Below are positions 12,048 to 23,700 of a stretch of 64,000 nt of DNA, in pieces. The notes below the pieces were generated by a model. The model made no database searches and was not told where the DNA came from. It was given only the letters and a program-made list of their open reading frames with translations. A program made the translations under genes and the position numbers. How positions within the stretch are numbered: the first letter of the stretch is position 1; every line of letters begins with the position of its first letter. This stretch comes from Branchiostoma lanceolatum (Eukaryota; Chordata; Leptocardii; Amphioxiformes; Branchiostomatidae): assembly GCF_035083965.1 (NCBI RefSeq), contig NC_089738.1:17183734-17247733 (forward strand), given 5' to 3'.

Positions 12048-15000
12048 ATGTCTAGGTCTGTTCATTTAAAAGCACAGGAAAACCAAATTGAGTTCATGAT
12101 ATGCCTAGCTATTTTAGCAGCCGTTTTTGTTATATCAGCAGCCGTTCTTATATTTGTCATATATGAAATTGCGAAAGGGGTCGTTCACTGTCTTGCTTAC
12201 CTGTTTAAGAAATTCTTGAAGAAGCGCCCTGACAGCTCCCATGATGAATCCTCTCAACAGGACGGACAGGGTTCTCCTGTATGCTCCATCTGTAACATAC
12301 AAAGTTGTACTGAAGATCACGAGTCGACATTCCTTTTTGACCGAGGCCAATACGAAAAACACTGTAATGTAGAGCATATAAACCTCGCCCAGAAAGAAGG
12401 AAAAGGTCGTCCTCTTACGATTTTTAAGGAAATTAAGCAATTCAAGAAATTGAAAACTGTAGAAATTACTGGCGTAAAGTTGGATGATTCTTGCTTGTCC
12501 AATTTATTTCAGTGTACCTCTATTCACTCCCTGAAGTTGTCAAATTGCCAGCTTGTGTCTGTGCCTGGTTCTCTGGCCAATTTGAAAGACCTAGAAACTC
12601 TTGATCTTAGTCATAACTACCTGGTGGCTCTACCAGCCTCATCTATTCGTTCAATGCCTTGTCTGAAGACACTGAACATAAGCCACAACCACATACCGGT
12701 CATTGGTCAAGTTGTTAAGAAGTTTCGAAGTGTGCAGAATTTTGACATGTCTTACAATCTCGTTGAAGAGATTCCTTGTGAACTACTTGAAATGGAAAAA
12801 TTAAAGAGTCTGTCATGCAGCCACAACAAAATAACAAGATGGCTCGAACCATCCAATAGTACTAAACAGACCAGTGCAAGTTCTTTGAACTTCCTTGACC
12901 TTTCAAATAATAAGCTTAAAGAATTTCCTCAGTCAGTGAATAAACTGAAGAGCCTAACGGTGCTTAACCTCTCAAATAACGAGATAGGGGCCAATACAAA
13001 CCACAAAATATTACGTCAGCAACTTGCAGAGCTTTTCTACCTGCCCTTGATGTCTAAGTTACAGCTTGGGAACAACAACATCAAAACATTACCGTCACTG
13101 GACACGACGAAAATTTCACCAAACATGGAGTTGATTGATTTAAGCAACAATGAGATTTACGATGTGCCTTCAGCTTTTCTTTTATTTCCAAAACTGCAGT
13201 CATTATTGTTAGGTGACAACAATATAACAAATCTTCCAATGGACTTGGACCTAAAGAATCTATCTCCCTCATTAAGTGTTATCGATCTGAGTAACAATGA
13301 GCTGGTAAATCTGCCTCTAGCTATCTGCTTTCTTCCTTCATTGGAGAAGCTGGACATGAAACAAAACAAAATGAGAAAAATAAGCGAAAATATCAAACGT
13401 TGTAGTACTCTTTGTTTTCTTGACGTGTCTGCCAACAGGCTGAAAGAAATACCTTCTCATGTCCTCGGCCTCCCGAAGCTTGTAGAAATTCGTGCTTCAA
13501 ACAACCAGATCAGTTCTGTCAATTCTTTGCAAAAAGAAGAACCATCACTGGTAGAAATAATGATCTTAGCAGATAATGCCTTAGCAAATTTCCCGGAAGT
13601 TCTCATTCGGATGCCAAATTTAAGGGACGTTGATTTGAGTAACAACGAAATTAAGCTTATCCCACAGTCTATCAGACACATGCATGAGGATGTACGATTA
13701 AACCTACAAGACAACCCTATCGTCGACCCACCATTGGAAGTATGTCAGGCAGGCGTACAAGCCATAGGGGCATTTTATGAAGACTTAACAACGGCCAGCA
13801 GTATCACACAGTGTCTCAAAACACTGTTCTTGGGCACCTATGAAGCCGGGAAGACCAGTCTTATTCGAGCACTACAACTGAATCGGTCTAATCTGACCAG
13901 ACCGGAGGAACGAACACATGGTATAGAAATAGCTGAAATTAATCTTGAGGTCCCAAATACTCCTGATATCACATTATCTGTGTGGGACTTTGCTGGTCAG
14001 GAAACATATTACATAACTCATCAGTTCTTCTTAAGTTCGAAGGCCCTCATGCTTTTGATTGTGAATTTGGACAGCTATAATGCAGCCAGTTTTTATTCTA
14101 AATGTGGGTACTGGTTGGAAAATATGATTGCTAAGGTGGGGAACCCGGTAGTGATTCCTGTTGTTACTCACATCGATAAACTCTCTAAGAAAGAAGTAGA
14201 CCGTGCATGTAAAGATTTGAACAAGAAGCTAGAAGATCAAGAGAGAAAGCGTGTTAAAGATCTACAGAGGCAGCTTGAACGAATTGATGAAACATTGCTG
14301 GAATCAGAAGTTGTTATGAGGGAGAGAAAGAAACGAATTGAGGCTCTTCTTCAAAACAGGCCATCCATACATCCGAGACCCGTGCCTGTCAGCTCGAGTG
14401 AGTCACTCGAAGGTATTCAGTATTTGACGCAGGTGATCCTCAACTATGCTGTGAATAAAGAGTTTTTCCCCGAGGTCGGTCGTACTGTTCCAAAAGTTTG
14501 GGCGGACACTGAAGCCTGTGTCGAGAAAAAGGGTGAAGAGCTGAGCTTCCCCTACATGTCCTGGAGTGATTTTGCGTCGTACTTAACAACAAATGTTCCG
14601 AACTTGCAGCCTGAATCTCGCACCAAAACTGTTGCGCAATATCTTCACGATACAGGCAAGATTCTGTGGTACTCGGAAATAGAGACCTTAAGGAAGCATG
14701 TGTTTCTCAAGCCAGCTTCGCTTGTAGATATCTTCAGGAAGGTTATTCGGTACGACATCAAGAAATCTGTTGATTACGAGTCAAACCCTTGCTTCAGAGA
14801 GGCAGAAATAACGCGGGCTGACTTTGACACAATGAAAAATGACTTGGTCAGGAATGGAATACTGGATACAAAATTGCTAAGATGTTTGTGGTCAGATGTC
14901 GTAAAGGAATGTCGCTCGGGAACATTCGAGGATATCTTTCGCGTATTGATTGAACTGATGAGACAGTTCGATCTTTGTTATGACCTGCACCAAGAAAGTC

Positions 15001-16979
15001 ATTCCATACACGAGGACAAAAAGCAGCACCCCATTTCAAAACTTCTGTTACCTTGGTACATAAAGGACGACCTGGGAGACAAGGCTGAGAGGCAATGGGG
15101 GAAAGGAGTGGATCCTATCATTTCGCTTCAGTATCAGTTTCCATCTTTCATCCCTCCTGGTCTGTTTGCCCGCCTCACTGTAAGGGCACACGGCCCAAAA
15201 CATCACCTGCACTTTGCTTTGCACTGGAGTAGTGGCACATTATGTAAACACAAAACGAAAAGTACACTGGTGCTTTTGAAGAATGAGGGTGTGGGAAGGC
15301 TTGTGGTTTCACTCAGTGCCCGACCAGAGAGCAAGAACGTTCACCGTGATAGGGCGATTGAAGACCTTTGGAATACGCTGCAAGAGTTGAGTTTGGAAGT
15401 TGAGGAACTCCTGAAGCAGTGGCCAGGTGAGGGCTTCTCCCCCTACGCTTCAAAATATACCGGTATCTATATCATTTCGGACGAAAAGTGTTACATCTTT
15501 CCAACCCCCTTATACCAGTTAGTTTCTTCAAAATGAAACTGGAATATAGTAACTGTAGCGCAAACAAGACCTACAATTTATTTGTTGCGAATGTCTTCTT
15601 TGGCGAAGCCTTGTAGGCGAGCCTAATGGTATATATATAGTATTGTGTACAGTCTACAATAATTCTAGATATCTTTGGACCAGTCAATGTACATATGGAT
15701 CATACATGTTGATATAGATACATATATCAATATTGGACGGCATTGTTGGCAACACTCAGATTACAAGTTTAGAACCTTTATGACTAGACTGCAGGAAAGA
15801 AAATATTCATGACAGGAACATCCTGTCAACAGTGAAAAATCTTCTTGATGTGTGTTCTTATGTGTGTTTACCGCTATTCAGAGACCATCGTCGCCTTGGC
15901 AATACTAGTTTTCTTGCCAGTCTTGTTAAACCTGAAAATGACATGGCTTGATGTTTCCTGCCACAGGTGTTCGGTTTGACCGGTTTGCTGTCTGTCCAAA
16001 GTGCCACAAACCAGCATTTCCCGGGGAATGGCTACACCGGACTTGCAGGGGGTCAGAGGAACGAGAGATCTGCTATTTCTGCAGCGAGAGGGTTCCTCTC
16101 AAATGTCTAGTACCACCAGCGCTTGTGTTAGATCGATATACTCTTACAGGTGGGTGCACTGTTTTATGACAGTACACGTTAAGATAATTTGTGGTTAAAA
16201 ACCGGCTGCTCGACAGATCTTACTTAGTGTCACTGACGAAAGGTAGTGGGTAATCTCCAAGCAGATCCAACGGTTGCAAAGACCGAAACCAACTGGCAGT
16301 TTTTATTGCAACCGGTTGCAATGATAATTCCTCTGCCAGTTGGATACGGTCTTTGCAACCGTTGGATCTGCTTGGAGACTAGGTAGTCGGTACTACCTGA
16401 AATGTCTAACCGTTTCCAAAATCATATACAGTCGCTTGCGCAATTGCTTTTTTTAATAGTATTAGAGAGAGAGAGATGAAGAGAGAGAGAGGAAGACGGG
16501 TGGAGATATTGAGAGAGAGGGGGGTAGAGAGAGGGTATAAAGAGAAAGGGCCAAGAGAGAGAGAGAGAGAGAGAGTATATGTGTAAATGTGTGCGTGTGT
16601 ATGTGAGCGAGAGAGATAGTACAGTGTGAATATATTGTCATATTTGACATTTTTAAGGGTTATGGATTGATAGTTACTGCCTCTTTTCCTCTGTTTAGGA
16701 ACAGCTGATCTGCCCAGGACCGATCGTCAGCGACTCTCCGACCGACAGCTTTTGCAAGTCGCTAAAACGTTGGGTGCAGAGTGGGAAGAACTCGCCATCC
16801 TCATGGACTTCACTCAAGCAGACGTGTACAAGTTCAAAAGTGACAATCTCGGCAACACTCAGGGACAGATCTTTACAATGTTGAGAACATGGAGAGACCG
16901 AGAGGGAAGTAAACCAACCAGGGGAAACTTGCAGCGAATTTTCAAGGAGGCAGGACTTCACTGTGACACGATAGCATAA
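12048..16979 (+). CDS. ROCO-B: membrane-anchored LRR-Roc-COR-zinc module-Death domain protein
   Basis: Coding exons 12048-15426, 15967-16149, 16699-16979; 3843 nt, 1280 residues, phase 1 at both junctions. The start is the ATG at 12048 (the frame extends upstream only to a TTG). A strongly hydrophobic segment at ~16-40 is followed by an amphipathic stretch and a basic cluster (KKFLKKR), a predicted membrane anchor with the rest cytosolic. LRRs span ~130-580. Roc has GTYEAGKT at 596-603, then DFAGQE and THID. COR carries the VAQYLHDTGKILWYSE and VFLKPASLVDIFRKV motifs. Exon 2 has CPKCH (C1136, C1139, H1140) and CYFC (C1162, C1165). Exon 3 holds the Death domain (~1198-1278) and ends directly after it. 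Roc and COR are much more alike between A and B than the N-terminal ~110 residues are. Intron 2 contains a palindromic MITE and a (GA)n tract. Function by analogy with other ROCO and Death-domain proteins is inference. Confidence 0.9.
16241..16387. repeat. Palindromic MITE in ROCO-B intron 2
   Basis: Two 31-bp perfectly complementary arms (CTCCAAGCAGATCC... and its reverse complement ...GGATCTGCTTGGAG) plus an inner pair (CCAACTGGCAG/CTGCCAGTTGG) surround a central CAACCGGTTG. The whole folds into one long hairpin of about 133 bp. AGGTAGT occurs on both sides (16241-16247 and 16381-16387), a possible target-site duplication. Confidence 0.75.
16463..16618. repeat. (GA)n-rich low-complexity tract
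   Basis: Interrupted GAGAGA runs followed by a GTGTGC/GTGTGT stretch, between the palindromic MITE and the Death-domain exon of ROCO-B. Microsatellite, non-coding. Confidence 0.85.
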
Positions 16980-17639
16980 CCCCGAAATTGGGAAGTAATC
17001 GATTGATAACTACCGTTAGATATTTATCTCATTCTTATAAGCAATGTCAATATAACCCAAGAAGGAACAATCACTAGGGAAACGTTGTACCTTTGTTTGT
17101 CTTGACGACACATGCAAACCACTGGCTGGTTGAGGTACTGTCAAGAAATTTGATGTTGACAATATTGTACAATGTTGGCGCAAGCTTATAGAGTAATGCT
17201 ACAGCAATCGTATCCCTTGTAACTCGGAAACATTGAAAGAAAAGCAGCTTATGCCCTGATGGACATTTTCTGTCTTGATACATGCTAGAATAGTATTCAG
17301 TACATATGATTATATTGGTAATGGTAATTACGGTTTCTGCCTCATGTCGCTCAATGTATTTTGCTTTAATTTGAAAGGAGGGCATAGATGAATATTGTTA
17401 CTTTGCATATAGTTTCTCAGACTACGCATGTATATAGGCGGCTTTATGTACTCACTACAAGAAATAAATAACATCAAATTCCTCTCTCAATTTTTCGTTG
17501 TCAGATTGTATATGGAACATCTTACCTAAGTTTATCTAAAGATCAGTTATGTGTTTTTCGATGCAGTAAACTAAAATCTAAGGACTTTATTTGATGGCAA
17601 CGTCGCATGTTAGTATGGTGGCAAAGGCACGCAATCCAA
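16980..17639. other. ROCO-B 3' flank, no gene recognised
   Basis: Follows the ROCO-B stop. AAATAAATAAC around 17461 could supply a poly(A) signal. No domain or repeat recognised. Confidence 0.4.
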
Positions 17640-18305
17640 CTTTGATAGACAAACAGCACAGGTTGCCCCCGGTGTCAAGCCGTGCAAACCATGCCGTCAA
17701 AAACATTTGCACAAGAGGCAACGGACGCATTTTGGTCATGAGACGTACGCTGAAAGTTGGTTGTCAGTCAACAGTGAGGGGAACGCTTTGATAATCAGAG
17801 GAAACGCATAGATTTAAGGCATTCGTCACATAAATCCCATAATATCCGCCATGGCCCATCCTTAGAGTGCACGACTGTTGAATGGGAAGAGGTCTTAAAT
17901 AGATCTTAATCTTAAAGGAAGTATTTATGGCAGGTGTATAAAAAGATGATAGCATAGGTAAAATTGCATTTGTTTTATCTATCGGAAATCGGATCAATCA
18001 TACTATCAGCGACACAATGACTCTCAACGGGCATCCAGTGAGAGTCAAGTGAAACACTTAGAAGAACATGGCATTGCTAATTGTCGTATTTACCACAGTG
18101 GACAAGATTGTGTGATTACGTTATTTACGCAGTGCAGCTTAAGGACTTATTTCTTTGTCACGAACGTGTTAACATCTACAACAGTATCATTCCGCGTTAA
18201 ACTGTGGTAATAAAGCCCGAGCAAGCCACAACAAACTCGACATCTCTGACGCATCAAAAACATTACACCTTTCTATTTCTTCAACATATCATTGAACAGT
18301 TAAAA
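17640..18305 (+). repeat. Upstream-flank module of a lost ROCO copy (copy 2 of 3)
   Basis: Aligns by eye with 10436-11000 and 18715-19370: CCATGCCGTCAAAAACATTTGC, GGTCATGAGACG, then CTTTGTCACGAACGTGTTAAC and ACAACAGTATCATTCCGCG. Its distal part (ACGCATCAAAAAC...ATCATTGAACAG) also matches the copy before ROCO-C. Instead of a gene body it runs, within ~70 bp, into sequence like ROCO-B intron 2 and a Death-domain exon. Confidence 0.6.
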
Positions 18306-18369
18306 AGTATGTTACATATATTGTGAGGGCATATAAGTTTATTGCTTTTATTATCACATGTACAGTTGT

Positions 18370-18702
18370 TAGTGGCCATGGTTTGATAGTTACTTCCTCA
18401 TTTCCTCTGTTTAGTGGGACCTGATTCGTCAAGGACCGATCGTCAGCGACTATCCGAACTACAGCTTTTGCAAGTCACTAAAACGTTGGGTGCAGAGTGG
18501 GAAGACCTCGCCATCTTCATGGACTTCACTCAAGCAGACGTGTAAAAGTTCAAGTCTGACAATCCCAGCAACGCTCAGAGACAGGTGTCTACAATGTTGA
18601 GAACATGGAATTGGAAAGATAGAGAGGGAAGTGAAGCAACAAGGGTAAACTTGAAGCGTATTTCTCGAGAGGCAGGACTCGACTGTGACGCGATATTATG
18701 AC
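18370..18702 (+). pseudogene. Orphan, broken Death-domain exon of a deleted ROCO copy
   Basis: Closely matches exon 3 of ROCO-B plus the end of its intron (TTTGATAGTTACTTCCTC...TTTCCTCTGTTTAG). Reading the ROCO-B frame gives an LQLLQVTKTLGAEWEDLAIF-like start, but GACGTGTAA at about 18537-18545 puts a stop where B has a tyrosine codon. The first base after the acceptor AG also differs from B, and 6 extra bases are inserted near 18606. No LRR-Roc exon and no CxxCH exon lies between it and the flank module at 17640-18305. It is best read as the 3' remnant of a fourth tandem gene whose body was deleted. Confidence 0.85.
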
Positions 18703-18714
18703 TGATAAGGCTTG

Positions 18715-19370
18715 ACAAACAAACAAATAAACACGACGTGCCCTTCGTCTGTCCCAGTAACCATGCCAATATTTGCTTAGGTTGCAACGGCTTTAGTCAT
18801 GAGACTTTGGCCGTTAATCAACAGCAGCGGTATTTTGTTTGCTTAATCCGAGGAAACACGCAATATCTATGACAATAGCCAAGTAATGTATCTTAAAGTC
18901 TGTCAAGTAAACCTCAATGTACACTACTGATGGATGATAAGTTGCCTCAATTCATGCAATATTTACATTAACGTATTGTTTCTGATTACTGTTACGCTTA
19001 AAGAAAAATGAAGATGTCACAGATGAAATTGTATAGGAAATCGGATCAATCACATTATCAACCACGCATCGGATCTCAATGGGCATCCAACGTGATCATG
19101 TCAAGGACTTCACAACAACAATATGTATATTTGCTGAGTGGCATATACAAACATGTACGGTACTGGCCAAGATTGTTTGTTTTCATTATTCACTTAGAGT
19201 AGCTTTGCAGGTACTTACCACTACGTCACGAACCTAGTAACTTTTACAACAGGATCACTCCGCGTTGATCATGAGCTATGACAAGGCACAATGTACTCTT
19301 CAATTCTAACGCATCAGAAACTATACACCGCGGCCGTTTCTCCCTTCCCACCCGGGTATGATCAAACAGA
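18715..19370 (+). repeat. Upstream-flank module of ROCO-C (copy 3 of 3)
   Basis: Shares with copies 1 and 2 the landmarks GTCATGAGACTTTGGCCGTTA, CTACGTCACGAACCTAGTAAC and ACAACAGGATCACTCCGCG, then CTAACGCATCAGAAAC and GATCAAACAG. It starts directly after the pseudogene exon. The intervening unit length is consistent with tandem duplication of gene plus upstream flank. Confidence 0.6.
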
Positions 19371-20004
19371 TAGAATGTATGTACCATGAATTGTTCGGTC
19401 ATTTCTGCGTAAAAGTTCACAGAAATGGAACTCATTTGGACAAACAGTATACATACGCGCCGTCGCACCTTTATAGAAAGACTCGTGATCTAGGAAAGCG
19501 CATACGTGGCACTGCTGAAGGCGAGGAAAAGGTTGGTCCTGCCGGAAGATATCCCAAAAGCAACGGTACTGACGCGCCCATTACTACATGGTGAGACCAA
19601 CAGAGTAATCGTTGTCACTATTTGTGGGTAGACGGAGAGCTGAATCAGATAATCTAATTGGCTAAACGTCCATGGTCGACAGGAAGAGACTGCGGTCAAG
19701 TTCAAAATTTTTGGATAAAAGAAAGGAATCAATCAATTGTACTGTAGTCGCCAAACCTTTATTCCAGTAATTGAAAAAAATAGAGACTGATTTTTCAATG
19801 ACAGATATCGGTAAAACCACATAGAATAGCCCTGGCGTCAAATTAGAGATGTATCGTTCTTAAGCTTCTATCTCTGATTTTCAGCGTCGAATTTCTTCAG
19901 TGCTTTCTTAAAAGCACACAAAATTACTTTTCGATTTAAGCTTTTTGTAATGCTTGAATATTACGGTCAAAAAAACATAGTCTTTTCCTATGTTTTCTTA
20001 TGTT

Positions 20005-20165
20005 TTTATACAGCGTCAGGGTGTGGTTAACTTTAGCCAAGATCACACAGGCCAATCTGCTGTTGACGCCAACTTAGTCAAACAAAGGTACGAAGTCTAT
20101 CAACGTTTTCTAGCATGAATTGAGTCCATTTGGAGGCTTATCTATTGTTGATTCTGAGTTGATTA
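20005..20165 (+). repeat. Proximal upstream module of ROCO-C, shared with ROCO-B (11655-11820)
   Basis: See the partner region: GCCAATCTGCTGTTG, TAGTCAAACAAAGGTACG, AAGTCTA and GGAGGCTTATCTA follow in the same order. It lies about 0.45-0.6 kb before the 5'UTR acceptor of ROCO-C. Confidence 0.5.
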
Positions 20166-20603
20166 TTACTATGAAACACAAGCAGTTACTAAGGAGTATC
20201 AACCTCCAGGTTGTTAGACATTCTATGCTTTAATCTAGTCATTGTCATATCAGACCCAATGTGTAAAGAGGTAGATAGTATTGACCATAGTCGCATTACA
20301 GTATTAACTAATTACAAGATTATATATGCTTCTAGCACTGTGTTCATTTTCTGTAATCATTTTCGTTTCCCTCACGCTAAAAAAGATAGCTTAAAAAGAT
20401 TTACAATCATCTTCATCATCACGATTCAAAACGATTAGCAGTATGACTCTTATTGTGCCAGTAGGCACATTACATTGCAGTCATTTGCAGATATTCTGTT
20501 CGCCATCATCAGTCAAGTGTAGCCTCTAAAATCCGTATGTTAAAACACGTTTAAACTAATATGCCATCTGCTATATGTATTTACTCATTTTCTTCTATTG
20601 CAG

Positions 20604-20733
20604 ATACTACTTTGGCCTAATTGAGTACATCACAAGCCTCTTTCCCCCATTTTGTGCTTGATTTTCCAACTGTTACAGCTCATTTCAATAACCTTTAAAA
20701 GGCACATTCAGATCAAAGCACTGTTTGAGTGCA
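20604..20733 (+). other. 5'UTR part of the first coding exon of ROCO-C (acceptor at 20602-20603)
   Basis: The acceptor TTTTCTTCTATTGCAG ends at 20603. The 130 nt to the ATG at 20734 contain the TGAGTACATCACAAGCCTC block shared with A and B and no earlier ATG. The length equals that of ROCO-A. Confidence 0.55.
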
Positions 20734-23700
20734 ATGGCTAATATTCTGGATAGTACATTGGCGACCATACAAGGTCATGGAGGGTATGCAAATTGGGGTT
20801 TCTTTGTGCTTTTAATTTTGGTAGCCTTTTGCCTCATATACATTTATACGTGTGTGTCATGTAATGGCGCTAACGAAGAAGATGAGGTTGCTAACAAGGA
20901 CATACCTCTTCAACAGACCAGGCAGGGCTCATCGACAGTCCATATTGAGAAGGAACAAGACAAAGAACAGCCTAATGAAGAACGTACCAATCATGACCGC
21001 CAGGGCAAAAAACGTTGTGATAAAGACCCCAAGTTGACATTCCTTTTCAATCGACACCAATATACCGAGCATTCTAATCGAGAGGAAATAAGAATCACAC
21101 GCAAGCATACCGGAAATCGTTGTCTCACGATATTTCCGGAGATAGGTCAATTCAAACAACTGAAAAAAGTTGAGATTTTGGACACAAAACTGGATGATGA
21201 TAGCTTGCTAAATCTATTCCAGTGCACTTCCATTCGATCTCTCACATTATCAGAGTGTCACATCGAGTCTGTTCCTATTTCGCTGGTAAAACTGAAAGAC
21301 CTCGAAAATCTTGACTTGTCTGACAATAAAATTGAAGAGATTCCACCCGAGATTCTAGAAATGAAAAACTTGAAGACTTTGGTTTGTAGACACAACAAGA
21401 TCAAAACATTGCCACAACTAAACATGACAAAGGTTTCGAAAACAATAGAGAAAATTGACCTTTGTGACAATGAGATTTGTGAGGTGCCTGCAGCTTTCTT
21501 GATGATGCCAACTTTAAAAGCATTGTATCTTGACAGTAACAAGATCACAACATTTTCAACAGGTTGGGATCCAAACAAACTGTCTACAACTTTACTTGAC
21601 ATTGATTTGCGTAACAATGAACTAGATCATATACCACAGGTTCTTTGCCTTCTTCCTTCGTTGACGACGCTGGTCCTTAAGAAAAACAAAATCGGCACGA
21701 TAAGTAAAGACGTCAAAAGCTGTAAGAAGCTTGAATTACTTAACATATCTGCCAACATGTTGAAGGAACTACCCTCTCATTTATTTTGCCTCCCAAAACT
21801 TATAATGATCGACGCCTCAAACAACCAGATCACTTCTGTCAGCGCGCTGCGAAAGGGCGATTCTTCTGTGGTTGCAGTAATCTTCCTAGTAGAGAATGGA
21901 CTTTCGGATTTCCCAGAAGCTCTCATCGATATGGAAACATTAAGAAATGTCGACTTAAGTAACAATGAAATAAAAGTTATCCCACAGACTATCATGGCCA
22001 TGACTAAAGATGTAACACTAAAGCTGCAAGACAACCCCATCATTGACCCTCCCTTACAGGTGTGTCAAGGGGGTATACAGGCCATACAAGCATTCTACGA
22101 AGACTTAACCAAGGATAGCCCTATCTTAAAGTGTCTCAAAACACTGATCTTAGGGACCTATGGGGCAGGAAAGACTAGCCTCGTTAGAGCGTTAAAACTG
22201 GGACGCTCTAAACTAACTAAACCTGGGGAAAGAACACATGGTATAGAAATAGCTGAATTTCCTCTTTCAGCTCCTGATACCCCTGATAGAATGTTATCTG
22301 TGTGGGACTTTGCTGGTCAGGATATATATTACATAACTCACCAATTCTTCTTAAGCGCGAAGGCGCTCATGCTCCTAGTGGTAAATCTGGAGGAATATAA
22401 ATGTGACTCAGTTAGTTTTAATGGCAAATGTGGAAAATGGATGAAAAATATGGTAGCTAAAGTAGGGAACCCAGTCGTCATACCTGTTGCTACTCATATT
22501 GATAAACTATCGATTCATGGAGAAGTACAACGTAGGTGTGACGATCTGGCTAAGAGGCTTGAAGATCAAGAGAGAATTCGTCTAAAGGATCTAGAGAGAC
22601 AGCGTGAGAGTATTAATGAACCATCAATGAAATCAAGTGGAGCTGCTAGAGCTAGAAAGAAACAAATCGAGTCTCTCCTTCAACAAAGGCCATCAATACA
22701 CCCTAAACCCGTGCCTGTCAGCTCAGCTAATCTCAATGGCATCCAGGATCTAAAGCAAGTGATCCTCGACTATGCTACGAATAAAACGTTGTTCCCTGGG
22801 GTCGGCCACCCCATTCCAAAAGCGTGGGCGGACACTGAAGCTTGTGTGGAAAGAAAGAGTAAAGATTTGAGCTTCCCCTACATCACTTGGAGAGAGTTCA
22901 CTGCTTTACTGAAAAAAAATGTCCCAAATCTTCAACCTGAATCTCGTATCAAAACAGTGGCCCAATATCTCCATGATACCGGCAAGATCCTTTGGTATTC
23001 AGAAATTGAGTCCTTGAAAAACCATGTGTTTCTCAAGCCAGCGTCTCTTGTAGATATATTCAGGAAAGTTATTCGACCTGACCTTGAAGCATTCATTGAT
23101 TACAATAAGGACCCTTGCTACAAAGAGGTCGGGATAACCCAGGCTGACTTTGACAGAATGAAAAGTGACTTGGTCAATAGGGGAGTACTACACATCAAGC
23201 TGTTAAGGTGCATGTGGTCAGATGTCGAAAAGGAATGTTCCTTGGGCGAGACCATTTTCAATGTGCTCATTAAACTGATGCTGCAGTTTGAGCTTTGTTA
23301 TGACATTGACGACGGTCGCACTAGGGATAACCAGGGGCATCCTGTTCCTCGTAGACTTTTGGTACCATGGCATATACAAGACGATGTAGGAGACATAACA
23401 AAATGGGAATCGCCAAGGGGTCCTATCATTTCGATTCAGTACCAGTTTCCATCTTTCATTCCTCCTGGTCTGTTTGCCCGCTTTACTGTAAGAGCACACC
23501 ATCCAAAAAGCAAACTGCACTTTTATTCGCATTGGAACACCGGCACATTGTGTAAGCACAAGAAGCATAAGATACTGGTACTTTTAAAAAATGAGAGTGG
23601 GGAAATGGGCGTGGAGGGCAGTGAGGAAAGGCTTGTGATTTCACTCAGTGCAAGATCAGAGAGCAAGAGCAAGAGCACTTCTGTGGCTCTGTGGGAGACA

